Source: Solimonas variicoloris DSM 15731
GTDB lineage: Bacteria; Pseudomonadota; Gammaproteobacteria; Nevskiales; Nevskiaceae
Assembly: GCF_000382285.1 (NCBI RefSeq)
Contig: NZ_KB907937.1
Location: forward strand, 37,011-101,010
Length of the DNA stretch: 64,000 nucleotides
Direction: 5' to 3'
Part shown: positions 18,401 to 26,828 of the stretch, one piece after another
Position numbering within the stretch: position 1 is the first letter of the stretch
Layout of the letters: every line of letters begins with the position of its first letter
The notes under the pieces: model-generated
What the model saw: the letters and a program-made list of their open reading frames with translations, nothing else
Databases searched by the model: none
What the model was told of the DNA's origin: nothing
Program-made: the position numbers and the translations under genes

Positions 18401-20533
18401 TTAGCGCGCGCCGACTTCGGCTGACAGCAGCACCACTTCGGGCTCCTGCACGTGGTAGCCCTGGATGAAGTTGACGCCCATCTGCCAGAGGCGCGCCATG
18501 ACGTTGGCGTCCTCGATGTGGCTGACGATGGTCTTGATCTGCCGCTGCTTGGCGAGTTCCATCAGCGCCGACATGCGCCGGTGCGTTTCCTTGTCGCCGA
18601 AGTTCTTCGCGTACGACTGATGGAATTTGAGGAACTGCGTCGGAATGTGCTCGATCATCTGCGCCGAGTTCGAGCCGACGCCGAAGTGCTCGATCGCGAA
18701 CTGGGCGCCGAGGTCGATCAGCGCCTTGCTCAGCAGCTTGGCCTTGCGGATATGGTTTTGCAGCACCAGCTCCTGCAGCTCGAACACCATCTCGCCCGGA
18801 CGCAACGGCCGGCTGCGCAGCTGTTCCTGCAGCCAGCCGACGAAGGCCTCGCAGTCCTTGAGCGTGTCCTCCGACAGCTTGACGAACAGGCTCGAGGCTT
18901 CCTGTGCGCCATCGCGCTTGGCCTGCATCTTCAGCGTGCGCTGCACGACCCAGCGATCGAGCGCGAGCATCTGGCCGGATTGGGCGGCGGACTCGATGAA
19001 TTCCGACGCATGCAGCTCGCGGCCGTCCTCGTCGATGAGGCGCATCAGCACGTCGAAATGCTGGCGCGTGTCGCCTTCGAGGCTGGCGATCGACTGATAG
19101 GCGAGCTTGAGGCGATTGGCTTCGAGCGCCTTGCGGATCACCGCCGCCTTGCGCTCGAGCTCGCGCTCCTGCAGTGAACTCTGCGCGGTCGGGCCGAGGT
19201 TGGCGAACTGGCGGCCGCCCTTGGCGGACAGCTGGCGGGCATGGCGCGACAGCTCGGCGACGACGGCGCTGCTCTGCTCGCTGCCGCTGAACGGATAGGC
19301 GGTCACGGTCAGCGACAGCTGTGCCTCGTGGCCCGAGGTGTTGAAGATCTGGCGAGTGACGTCGCGGACCAGCGACTCGCCGAGCTGCTGGACCGCCGCC
19401 GCATCCTTCTGCGTGGTCAGTGCCGCGAGCTCGTGCGTCGAGAAGCGGAAGACCTGGTCGCCGCTGCCGAGGCGCTCCTTGATCCAGGCGAGCAGTTGCA
19501 GCACCGCCTGCTCGACGTCGTGCAGGCCCAGCTGTTCTTCGAGTGCGGCAAAAGCGTCGATCGTGAACAGCAGCGCGGCGCGTTGCTGCTTCTGCTGGCC
19601 GGCGCCGGCGATCGCCGCGGCCAGCGTTTCGAAGAACTGCAGGCGGCCGCTCGGTGCGGCGGTGGCGCTGGCCGGTGCCAGCTGCGCCGCCTCGGCGCGG
19701 ATCAGCATCTCGATCAGCTGCTCGCCGTCCTGTTCGCTGACGGTGAGGCGCGCGCTGATGGCGACGCGGCGGCCTTGCTGATCGAGCAGGCAGCAGTCGA
19801 GCGTGCGGTTATCGGTCTTGCCGCGCAGCAGCAGCTTGAGCTGTTCCTTGACCTTGGGCACGAAATCGGGCGCGACCAGATCCATCAGCGGCACGCCGGC
19901 CAGCGAGCTGGCGTCGGCGTGGCCGAGCAGCTGCGCGAACGCAGGATTGGCGTTCGACAGGATGCCTTCCTGGATGTAGGCGACGGCGTCGTTGGTGCCG
20001 CTGATCAGCTCCTCGTGGCGCGATTCGAAAGTCGCCAGACGCTTCTGCGTGGCGCGCAGCTCGCGGTGGTGCTGGTGCGCAGCGATCTCGCGCAGCACGG
20101 CCAGTTCCAGATGGCGCAGATCGCGCTGATCCTCGTAGGCGACGTGATCGTGCGCGCCGACCGCCATCGCCGCGACCGTGTCGTCCGCCGCCGCGCGTGC
20201 GCTCAGCAGCAGCACCGGCAGATCCGGCGCAAGGCGCCGGCACAGCTCGACGACGTCGCGCAGCGGGGCCTGGGCCAGCGCATCGGCGCACAGCACGAGA
20301 TCCGGCGCGCCGCGCCGCAGCGCTTCCTCGACGTCCTCGAGATCGGTGACCCAGGCGGTGCGTACCGGGTGGCCGGCATTGCGCAGATAGCTCTCGATGC
20401 GCTTGGCGATGTTTTCGGAGTCGCTGACGACCAGCGCGACGTGGCTGCTCGCCTGGTTGGCGGCAGCGGCGGCATGGACGAGCTGGGCTCTGGGATCGAT
20501 CGGCATGGGGGAGGCTAGGGCACCGGCGGCCAT
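18401..20533 (-). CDS. fimX: FimX-like protein: receiver, PAS, degenerate GGDEF and EAL
   Basis: A 710-residue multidomain protein. An N-terminal receiver-like domain (HVALVVSDSENIAKRIESYL...PDLVLCADA) is followed by a PAS domain near residue 190-290 (NDAVAYIQEGILSNANPAFAQLLG split across it), a GGDEF-like domain in which the signature is replaced by STHEL, and an EAL-like domain in which EAL is replaced by DVL (D494-V-L496). This order and these exact kinds of loss match FimX, a c-di-GMP-binding protein that controls type IV pilus assembly and twitching. Length is near that of Pseudomonas FimX (691). No pil gene is in the window. Start ATG 20533; another ATG at 20506 is possible. The upstream 209-base gap presumably holds the promoter. 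Confidence 0.82.
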   Translation of the reverse strand: MAAGALASPMPIDPRAQLVHAAAAANQASSHVALVVSDSENIAKRIESYLRNAGHPVRTAWVTDLEDVEEALRRGAPDLVLCADALAQAPLRDVVELCRRLAPDLPVLLLSARAAADDTVAAMAVGAHDHVAYEDQRDLRHLELAVLREIAAHQHHRELRATQKRLATFESRHEELISGTNDAVAYIQEGILSNANPAFAQLLGHADASSLAGVPLMDLVAPDFVPKVKEQLKLLLRGKTDNRTLDCCLLDQQGRRVAISARLTVSEQDGEQLIEMLIRAEAAQLAPASATAAPSGRLQFFETLAAAIAGAGQQKQQRAALLFTIDAFAALEEQLGLHDVEQAVLQLLAWIKERLGSGDQVFRFSTHELAALTTQKDAAAVQQLGESLVRDVTRQIFNTSGHEAQLSLTVTAYPFSGSEQSSAVVAELSRHARQLSAKGGRQFANLGPTAQSSLQERELERKAAVIRKALEANRLKLAYQSIASLEGDTRQHFDVLMRLIDEDGRELHASEFIESAAQSGQMLALDRWVVQRTLKMQAKRDGAQEASSLFVKLSEDTLKDCEAFVGWLQEQLRSRPLRPGEMVFELQELVLQNHIRKAKLLSKALIDLGAQFAIEHFGVGSNSAQMIEHIPTQFLKFHQSYAKNFGDKETHRRMSALMELAKQRQIKTIVSHIEDANVMARLWQMGVNFIQGYHVQEPEVVLLSAEVGAR

Positions 20534-20742
20534 TGGGGAATTTCCATGGGTGACAGGCTTAGTAACGGGGTGCGCAGGCCCGCGCATCGCACAGGCGACG
20601 AGCGGCGGGCTGCACCGCGCGAACGGCAGCTTGACAAGCAGCGGGCGCGCTGCAGCGGCGGCGCGCGCATCCTCGGTACACCCATCGATGCCCCCAACCC
20701 GATTCGTCGTTTTCGCCTCGTCCCCACGAGTGCGCGCCGGGT

Positions 20743-21795
20743 CTAGTCGGTCTGCGGCGAGCTCCGCTCCTGCCAGTCGATCCAGGTCTTGGCGGGCTCG
20801 CCGGCAATCTCGCGTACCAGTTTCGGTACCAGATAGCCCGGCAGCTGCGACGATAGCATGCGCATCAGCTCCTGCGCGCGGGTTTCGGGCAGATCGAAAT
20901 GGGCCGCGCCCTGCACGCGATCGAGCAGGTGCAGGTAGTAGGGCAGAACCCCGCATTCGAACAGCCGCTCCGACAGCGCCGCCAAGGTTTCGGCGTCGTC
21001 GTTGACGCCGCGCAGCAGCACCGCCTGATTGAGCAGCGGGATGCCGCGCCGGCGCAGCGGCAGCAGGGCCTCGGCGACCGCGGCGTCGAGTTCGCGGGGG
21101 TGGTTGGCGTGCAGCACGAAGACGGTTTGCAGGCGGGTCGTGTCGAGCCAGGCCAGCAGGCGCTCGTCGATGCGCTCGGGCAGTACGATCGGCTGGCGTG
21201 TGTGGATGCGCAGGCGCTTGAGCTGCGGAATCGCGTCGAGCGCGCCGACCAGCTCGGCGAGCTTGTCGTCGGACAGCGACAGCGGGTCGCCCCCCGAGAG
21301 GATCACTTCCTCGATGCTCGGATCGGCGGCGATCTCGGCCAGCGCCGCGGCCCAGTGTTCGCGCGCGGCGAGCTGCTCGGAGTACGGGAAATGGCGCCGG
21401 AAACAGTAGCGGCAATGCACGGCGCAGGCGCCGGTCGCCACCATCAGCACGCGGCCGCGGTACTTGTGGATCAGCCCGGCGCCGCGCACGCGATGCAGGT
21501 CGCCGACCGCGTCGATCACGTAGCCCGGAGTCGTCTCATCTTCCTGCGGCGCCGGCCAGACCTGCAGGAACAGCGGGTCGTGCGGATCGCCCTTGCGCAT
21601 GCGCGCCGCGAAGCCGCGCGGCACGCGCAGCGGAAAGTCGCGCAGCGATGCGGCGCGCAGCGCCGGCATCGCCGGGTCGAGACCGAGAAACGCCAGCAGC
21701 TCGTGCGGGCGCGTGAAGGACTGCCGCAGCTCGTGTTGCCAGGCCGGCGCCCGGGGCGGTCCGCTCTGGTTGTTTTGGGGGTTGGACGGTATCAT
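20743..21795 (-). CDS. epmB: EF-P--(R)-beta-lysine pathway: lysine 2,3-aminomutase
   Basis: A 350-residue radical-SAM enzyme (YjeK) that makes (R)-beta-lysine for modification of elongation factor P. The cluster motif C124-x3-C128-x2-C131 (CAVHCRYC) is intact, preceded by VMVATGA-like sequence and followed by SGGDPLSLSDDKL. It is shorter than clostridial lysine 2,3-aminomutases (about 415), as is usual for EpmB. The gene is divergent from efp, and epmA lies directly after efp, so the whole EF-P modification pathway is in 2.8 kb. Confidence 0.95.
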   Translation of the reverse strand: MIPSNPQNNQSGPPRAPAWQHELRQSFTRPHELLAFLGLDPAMPALRAASLRDFPLRVPRGFAARMRKGDPHDPLFLQVWPAPQEDETTPGYVIDAVGDLHRVRGAGLIHKYRGRVLMVATGACAVHCRYCFRRHFPYSEQLAAREHWAAALAEIAADPSIEEVILSGGDPLSLSDDKLAELVGALDAIPQLKRLRIHTRQPIVLPERIDERLLAWLDTTRLQTVFVLHANHPRELDAAVAEALLPLRRRGIPLLNQAVLLRGVNDDAETLAALSERLFECGVLPYYLHLLDRVQGAAHFDLPETRAQELMRMLSSQLPGYLVPKLVREIAGEPAKTWIDWQERSSPQTD

Positions 21796-21810
21796 TCGCG
21801 CTCATTTTAT
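21782..21810 (+). promoter_or_regulatory. Candidate efp promoter
   Basis: TTGGAC (-35, 21782-21787), 17-base spacer and TTTTAT (-10, 21805-21810), about 75 bases before the efp ATG. It overlaps the first codons of the divergent epmB gene, so the two promoters would face each other. Inferred by eye. Confidence 0.4.
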
Positions 21811-21884
21811 GCCGTCCATGGCGCCGCCGCGGCCCTGGGCACGGCTCTCAAAACTAAAGCGACCGAAACACGCAAGCGACCGAT

Positions 21885-22454
21885 ATGGCCACCGTCAGCA
21901 CCAACGAAATGAAGGCCGGCACCAAAGTCCTGATCGACGGCGATCCGTACTCGATCATCGACAACGAGTACCGCAAGCCGGGCAAGGGCCAGGCGACCAA
22001 CACGCTGAAGATCCGCAACCTGAAGACCGGCCGCGTCCTCGAGAAGACGCTGAAGTCGGGCGACAGCTGGGAAGTCGCCGACGTCGAGGACGCCGAAATG
22101 CAGTACCTCTACAACGACGGCGAGTTCTGGACCTTCATGGATCCGACGAGCTTTGAGCAGATCCAGGCCGGCAAGGCGGCGATGGCCGACGCCGCGCAGT
22201 GGATCAAGGGCGAGGAGACCGTGCGCATCACGCTGTGGAACGGCGTGCCGCTGCTGGTGACGGCGCCGAACACCGTCGAGCTGACGATCGTCGAAACCGA
22301 TCCGGGTCTGCGCGGCGACACCGCGACCGGCGGCACCAAGCCGGCCAAGCTCGAGACCGGCGCGGTCGTCAAGGTTCCTCTCTTCATCACCGAAGGCGAG
22401 AAGATCAAGGTCGACACCCGCACCGGCGAATACCTGAGCCGCGTCGGCAAGTAA
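21885..22454 (+). CDS. efp: Translation elongation factor P
   Basis: A 189-residue protein that rescues ribosomes stalled at polyproline. The three OB-like domains are present in standard length. The modification loop reads YRKPGKGQA with the target lysine at K34, which requires the beta-lysylation pathway supplied by epmB and epmA on both sides; it is not an arginine-type (EarP) EF-P. Several neighbouring products are proline-rich (for example XseB). A hairpin terminator follows at 22478-22501. Confidence 0.97.
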   Translation: MATVSTNEMKAGTKVLIDGDPYSIIDNEYRKPGKGQATNTLKIRNLKTGRVLEKTLKSGDSWEVADVEDAEMQYLYNDGEFWTFMDPTSFEQIQAGKAAMADAAQWIKGEETVRITLWNGVPLLVTAPNTVELTIVETDPGLRGDTATGGTKPAKLETGAVVKVPLFITEGEKIKVDTRTGEYLSRVGK

Positions 22455-22477
22455 GCCGCGAGGCTTGCCGCTGTCGC

Positions 22478-22501
22478 AAAGGCCGCCGCGAGGCGGCCTT
22501 T
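22478..22501 (+). terminator. Hairpin after efp
   Basis: AAA-GGCCGCC-GCGA-GGCGGCC-TTT: a perfect 7-base stem with a tetraloop and a short T-run, 24 bases past the efp stop and 30 bases before the epmA start. With only three T residues it may attenuate instead of fully separating epmA from efp. Confidence 0.65.
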
Positions 22502-22531
22502 GCCGTTTCGGAAGACCCGTCAACGGAGCAC

Positions 22532-23491
22532 ATGGCCATGAACTGGCAACCGAGCGCCACGATCGAGTCGCTGCGGGCCCGCGCCGCGCTGCTCGCCGCG
22601 ATCCGCGCGTTCTTCGCCGCGCGCGAGGTCCTGGAAGTGGCGACCCCGCTGCTGTCGCGCCACGCGACCGTCGATCGTCACATCGAGAGCTTCGTCACGC
22701 AGGACGGCCGCTGGCTGCAGACCTCGCCGGAGTTCGCGATGAAGCGGCTGCTGGCCGCCGGCAGCGGGCCGATCTGGCAGATCGCGCCGGTGTTCCGCTA
22801 CGAAGAGCAGGGGCGTCACCACAACCCCGAGTTCACGATGCTGGAGTGGTACCGGCCGGGCTTCGATCATCACCGGCTGATGGACGAGGTCGAGGCGCTG
22901 CTGCGCCACTGCGGCGCCCCGGCCGGCGGCTGGCGGCGCTACAGCTATCGCCAGGCCTTCGGCAAGCACGCCGGCTTCGATCCGTTCGCGCTCGATGCCG
23001 CGGCGCTGCGCGAGCGGCTGGCGGCGCGCGGCGTCGCCGAGCCGGACGGTCTCAGTGACGCGGACTGCGCCAGCCGCGATTTCTGGCTCGACCTGTGGAT
23101 GTCCTACGTCGTCGGTCCGCAACTGGGGCGCGAGGCGCCGGCTTTCCTCTATGACTTTCCCGCTTCGCAGGCGGCGCTGGCGCGCGTGCGTGCCGGCGAC
23201 CCGCCGGTCGCCGAACGCTTCGAGCTGTTCTGGCGCGGCCTTGAGCTCGCCAACGGCTTTCATGAGTTGAGCGATGCGAGCGAGCAGCGGCGCCGCTTCG
23301 AGGCCGACCAGCAATGGCGTCGCGCCAACGGTCGCGTGGTGCCGCCGTACGACGCCAACCTGATCGCCGCGCTGCAGGCCGGCCTGCCGGACTGCGCCGG
23401 GGTCGCGCTCGGCATCGACCGCCTGCTGCTGTTGCTGAGCGATCGCGAGCGGCTCGACGAGGTTCTCGCGTTTGCCGCCGATCGCGCCTGA
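22532..23491 (+). CDS. epmA: EF-P--(R)-beta-lysine ligase
   Basis: A 319-residue class II lysyl-tRNA-synthetase-like enzyme (GenX/PoxA) without the anticodon-binding domain. It activates (R)-beta-lysine with ATP and attaches it to EF-P K34. Class II motif 2 is visible in FRYEEQGRHHNPEFTMLEWY and motif 3 in GVALGIDRLLLLLSD. ATG 22532 has a GGAG ribosome site at 22525-22528; ATG 22538 is in frame and possible. Its stop is 30 bases from the end of the convergent TSUP gene. Confidence 0.95.
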   Translation: MAMNWQPSATIESLRARAALLAAIRAFFAAREVLEVATPLLSRHATVDRHIESFVTQDGRWLQTSPEFAMKRLLAAGSGPIWQIAPVFRYEEQGRHHNPEFTMLEWYRPGFDHHRLMDEVEALLRHCGAPAGGWRRYSYRQAFGKHAGFDPFALDAAALRERLAARGVAEPDGLSDADCASRDFWLDLWMSYVVGPQLGREAPAFLYDFPASQAALARVRAGDPPVAERFELFWRGLELANGFHELSDASEQRRRFEADQQWRRANGRVVPPYDANLIAALQAGLPDCAGVALGIDRLLLLLSDRERLDEVLAFAADRA

Positions 23492-23521
23492 ACCGCGGTC
23501 CGCGCCGTCGCTGCGGCCGCC

Positions 23522-24304
23522 TCAGCGCGCGTGCAGGTGCGCGATGTCCCAGGCGTAGCGGGCAATCAGGATCGTCACGATGACGACGAACAGCGCGCGC
23601 ACGAAGCCGCTGCCGCGGCGGATCGCCAGACGCGCGCCGATGATGCTGCCGGCGACGTTGAAGACCGCCATCGGCAGCGCCAGCTCGTAACGCACGTGGC
23701 CGTGCGTGATGAAGTAGGCGAGCGCCGCGGCATTGGTGGTGACGTTGACGAGCTTGGCCGAGACCGATGCGGCCAGGAAGCTGAAGCCGAACAGGCCGAC
23801 GAACGCGAAGATCAGGAACGAGCCGGTGCCCGGGCCGAGGAAGCCGTCGTAGAAGCCGATCAGGGTGCCGGTCGCCAGTCCCGCCCAGATCGTGGCGCTG
23901 CGGCCGAGGCGCGGGGTGTGCAGCGCGCCGAGATCCTTTTTCCACAGCGTGTAGGCGAGCACGCTGAGCAGCATCACCAGCACCAGCGGACGAAAGCCGT
24001 CGGCCGGGATCAGTGCTGCGGCGCGCGCACCGAGAAAGCCGGCCAGCAGCGCCGCGGCGACCGTCGGCAGCGTGGCGCGCCATTCGATCGGGGTGCGGCG
24101 CGCGTACTGCACGGCCGCCGCCGCGGTGCCCCAGATGCTGACGAACTTGTTGGTGCCGAGCAGCGCGACGGGCGCGGTCTGCGGCAGCAGGACGAACAGC
24201 GCCGGGACCTGGATCAGACCGCCGCCGCCGACCACGGAATCGATGAAGCCGGCCAGGAAGGCGAAGCCGCACAGCGCAGCCAGCAGTTCGGGCGCCAGCT
24301 CCAT
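23522..24304 (-). CDS. TSUP-family transporter, second copy
   Basis: A 260-residue membrane protein of the TauE/SafE family with about eight hydrophobic segments. The first has DSVVGGGGLIQVPAL, the half-repeat signature, and LGPGTGSFLIF is in the second half. It is distinct from the TSUP protein next to cysB and has longer, E. coli YfcA-like sequence. Substrate unknown; anion export or import are both possible. I start it at ATG 24304; the open frame continues 49 codons upstream but that stretch overlaps the MmcQ/YjbR gene. Confidence 0.86.
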   Translation of the reverse strand: MELAPELLAALCGFAFLAGFIDSVVGGGGLIQVPALFVLLPQTAPVALLGTNKFVSIWGTAAAAVQYARRTPIEWRATLPTVAAALLAGFLGARAAALIPADGFRPLVLVMLLSVLAYTLWKKDLGALHTPRLGRSATIWAGLATGTLIGFYDGFLGPGTGSFLIFAFVGLFGFSFLAASVSAKLVNVTTNAAALAYFITHGHVRYELALPMAVFNVAGSIIGARLAIRRGSGFVRALFVVIVTILIARYAWDIAHLHAR

Positions 24305-24311
24305 GCGCGGA

Positions 24312-24680
24312 TCACGCGGACCACAGGCCGAGTTCGCGCTGGCGCTTCTTCGACAGGCGTGCCGCGACCAGCTCATAGGCGCGACGCAGGCGGGCGACGG
24401 TCCAGTCCTGTGGATAGCGTCGCGGCTCGGTGACGGTGACCCAGCGCGCACGTGCTAGGTAAGGCGCCGGCATGATGCCCGGCTGCTCGGTCAGCGCCAG
24501 GAACAGATCGTCCTCGACCTTGAAGTGCAGCCAGTCCGGATGCGCCGAGCGGGGCAGGTTCAGCATCGCGAACATGCGGCCGTCGACGCAGGCCACCAGG
24601 TGATCCTGCCACTTCACGTCGAGCGTCACGCCCGGCCAAGCCGCGACGCAGCGGCGCAGGCCGGCTTCGGTCATCGCCAT
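24312..24680 (-). CDS. MmcQ/YjbR family protein
   Basis: A 122-residue DUF419 (MmcQ/YjbR) protein. The family folds like a double-wing DNA-binding or MC1-like domain; its function is unknown. Typical features are the early PGVTLDVKW, the mid FKVEDDLFLALTEQPG and the late YLARARWVTV followed by DWTVARLRRAYELVAARL. It lies 7 bases upstream of the TSUP gene in the same direction, and 14 bases downstream of a small unknown gene, so the three are probably one transcript. The start is ATG 24680. Confidence 0.85.
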   Translation of the reverse strand: MAMTEAGLRRCVAAWPGVTLDVKWQDHLVACVDGRMFAMLNLPRSAHPDWLHFKVEDDLFLALTEQPGIMPAPYLARARWVTVTEPRRYPQDWTVARLRRAYELVAARLSKKRQRELGLWSA

Positions 24681-24694
24681 GGCGCCGGCCGTGC

Positions 24695-25003
24695 TCAGAG
24701 CAGTGAAGCCACCTTCGACGGAATCTTGAAGCGCTTGCCGGCCAGCAGCTGGTTGAGCAGCAACGTGATCCATTCGCGCGAGGTCGAGAAACTGCGCAGC
24801 TTCAGATAGACGTCCTCGCCTTCGTGCTCGATCTCGTAGCGGTCGATCGACGCGCTCGCCGGTTCCTTCTCGCCGCGCAGCAGCACGCGGAACGACAGGC
24901 GGCATTCGTTCGTGTCGACCTGCAGGTCGAGGATCTCGCCGTATTCCTTGTAGCGGTCGTTGATGTAGGCGCGCAGGGCGACGGCGAGTGCGCCCTCTTT
25001 CAT
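24695..25003 (-). CDS. Small conserved-looking protein of unknown function
   Basis: I do not recognise this protein. With the start at ATG 25003 it has 102 residues: an amphipathic N-terminal helix (EGALAVALRAYINDRYKEYG), a mixed beta core (ILDLQVDTNECRLSFRVLL), an acidic-strand segment (YEIEHEGEDVYLKLR) and a C-terminal helix with basic tail. Codon use looks like that of a real gene. I preferred 25003 because AGGAAAA (25007-25013) precedes it; ATG 25027 and ATG 25072 are in frame upstream but lack a ribosome site. It follows the PIN-PhoH gene and a hairpin, and precedes MmcQ/YjbR. A lipid- or nucleotide-binding role is conceivable but unsupported. Confidence 0.7.
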   Translation of the reverse strand: MKEGALAVALRAYINDRYKEYGEILDLQVDTNECRLSFRVLLRGEKEPASASIDRYEIEHEGEDVYLKLRSFSTSREWITLLLNQLLAGKRFKIPSKVASLL

Positions 25004-25076
25004 TGATTTTCCTAAGCGTCCGAGCATGTCGGCGTCTCCGGGTACGGCTTTGTTCTGTGCGGATCTGTTCATGGCA

Positions 25077-25101
25077 GGGCGGCGCCGCTCGGGCGCCGCC
25101 C
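25077..25101 (-). terminator. GC-rich hairpin after the PIN-PhoH gene
   Basis: A perfect 10-base inverted repeat (GGGCGGCGCC / GGCGCCGCCC) with a 5-base loop, immediately downstream of the PhoH stop when read on the minus strand. There is no T-run, so it may slow or protect the transcript instead of ending it. It also argues against the most distal start (25072) of the next gene. Confidence 0.5.
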
Positions 25102-25108
25102 GTATCCG

Positions 25109-26536
25109 CTACAGGATATCCGATGCGTAGGCGGCGAGGCGCGAGCGTTCGCCGCGCGCCAGCGTGACGTGACCGCCGTGCGGCCAGCCCTGGAAACGGT
25201 CGACGACGTAGGTCAGGCCCGAGGTGGTTTCGGAGAGATAGGGCGTATCGATCTGGCCGAGATTGCCGAGGCAGATCATCTTCGAGCCGGGTCCGACGCG
25301 CGTGATCAGCGTCTTCATCTGCTTGGCGGTGAGGTTCTGCGCCTCGTCGATGATGATGTAGCGGTTCAGGAAGGTGCGGCCGCGCATGAAGTTCAGCGAG
25401 CGGATCTTGATGCGCTTGGCCAGGATGTCGTTGGTCGCCTGCCGCTCCCAGTCGCCACCGGCGCCGTTCTGCGTCAGCACTTCGAGATTGTCCATCAGTG
25501 CGCCCATCCACGGCGCCATCTTTTCTTCCTCGGTGCCGGGCAAAAAGCCGATGTCCTCGCCGACCGGCACGGTGACGCGCGTCATGATGATCTCGCGGTA
25601 GCGCTGCTCGTCCATCGTCTGCGCCAGGCCCGCGGCGAGTGTCAGCAGCGTCTTGCCGGTGCCGGCGGTGCCGAGCACCGTCACGAAGTCGACGTCCGGA
25701 TCGAGCAGCAGGTTGAGCGCGAAGTTCTGCTCGCGGTTCTTGGCGTGAATGCCCCAGACGCTGGTCTTGGCAGCGCGGTAGTCGCGCACCACACGCAGTT
25801 CGGCGGTCGTGTCCTCGATGCGCGACACGACCAGTTCCAGACCTTTTTCGTCGTCGTCGGGAATGTAGAGGAACTGGTTGACGTGCCAGTTGCGCACCAG
25901 CGGTCCCTTGATGCGGTAGCAGGCGCGGCCGCGGCTGTCCTGCCAGCTCTCCATCTTCTCGCCGTGCGTCTGCCAGAAGTCGTGCGGAAGCTCCTTGTAG
26001 CCGGTGTACAGCAGATCGAGATCGTCAAGGACCTGATCGTTGTGGTAGTCCTCGGTATGGACGCCGACGATCGCCGCCTTGATGCGCAGGTTGATGTCCT
26101 TGCTAACCAGCGCGACGTGGCGGTTCGGATTCTTGGCCTGCAGGTCGAGGGCATTGACCAGGATGCTGTTGTCCGGCTTGTTGCCGGGCATCAGGCCAGG
26201 CAGTACCGCCTCGCTCGGCCGCGTCTGGAAGAACAGCTTGCCGGACGCCGGTTCACCGCCGCGACCGCGGCCCTGGCTGCTGGCCGAACCGCGCACGCCG
26301 GGCAGCGGCAGGCCCTTCTCGATCTGCGCGTGGTTCTTGTCGTGCATCAGCTCGTCGAGGAAGCGGCTGACCTGACGCGCGTTGCGGGCGATTTCGCTCG
26401 AACCCTTCTTGGCGGCGTCGAGTTCCTCGAGCACCACCATGGGGATAAAGAGATCGTGTTCTTCGAAGCGGTACAGCGAGGAAGGGTCGTGCAGCAGGAC
26501 GTTGGTGTCGAGGACGAAGATCTTGCGCTTGCTCAT
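25109..26536 (-). CDS. PIN-PhoH ATPase/RNase fusion
   Basis: A 475-residue protein of the YlaK/PhoH2 type. The N-terminal PIN nuclease domain (KIFVLDTNVLLHDPSSLYRF) keeps the acidic residues D10, E38/E39 and D147. A Gly/Ser/Arg-rich linker (residues 84-98) precedes the rest. The C-terminal half is a PhoH-type P-loop ATPase with Walker A GTAGTGKT (289-296) and the IIIDEAQNLT Walker B. Related proteins couple RNA unwinding to cleavage. It is the long fused form, distinct from short PhoH of the ybeZ operon. It is the first gene of a likely PhoH-small protein-MmcQ-TSUP transcript. Substrate and physiological role are unknown. Confidence 0.9.
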   Translation of the reverse strand: MSKRKIFVLDTNVLLHDPSSLYRFEEHDLFIPMVVLEELDAAKKGSSEIARNARQVSRFLDELMHDKNHAQIEKGLPLPGVRGSASSQGRGRGGEPASGKLFFQTRPSEAVLPGLMPGNKPDNSILVNALDLQAKNPNRHVALVSKDINLRIKAAIVGVHTEDYHNDQVLDDLDLLYTGYKELPHDFWQTHGEKMESWQDSRGRACYRIKGPLVRNWHVNQFLYIPDDDEKGLELVVSRIEDTTAELRVVRDYRAAKTSVWGIHAKNREQNFALNLLLDPDVDFVTVLGTAGTGKTLLTLAAGLAQTMDEQRYREIIMTRVTVPVGEDIGFLPGTEEEKMAPWMGALMDNLEVLTQNGAGGDWERQATNDILAKRIKIRSLNFMRGRTFLNRYIIIDEAQNLTAKQMKTLITRVGPGSKMICLGNLGQIDTPYLSETTSGLTYVVDRFQGWPHGGHVTLARGERSRLAAYASDIL

Positions 26537-26696
26537 CGGGTAGGAAGCACCTCGCGCGCGCGAAGCGGATTCGCGGCGCCGTCTGGAGTCGTCGGGGGAA
26601 GAAGAGGCCCGCGTCCGTCGCTCAGGACCTGGCGGGTTCGGCTGCGCTTGAAGCGATGCGTGTGAATTTTCTTGTGCCGCTGGCTTGGTTCGCCGC

Positions 26697-26711
26697 GCCG
26701 GAATTTCCGGC
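26697..26711. repeat. Inverted repeat upstream of PIN-PhoH
   Basis: GCCGGAA-t-TTCCGGC: a perfect 7-base inverted repeat with a single central base, in the 292-base stretch between the bcp stop and the PhoH start. It could be an operator or the base of a hairpin. I see no other feature in this stretch: no RNA gene, no convincing ORF. Confidence 0.3.
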
Positions 26712-26828
26712 GGCCGAGCTCAGACTAGCCCATGCGGTTTGCAGAAAAAAGTGCTTTCCAGCGCGGGGCTTTGCCGCTACTGTGAAAAACCCGCGAGCCG
26801 GTCGCTGCGGCCGTTCCGGCCTCCCGCA

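Noticed and set aside
18401..21415. A 1004-codon version of the FimX-like protein
   Set aside because: The extra N-terminal 290 codons are opposite-frame translation of epmB and intergenic sequence; the receiver domain starts after ATG 20533.
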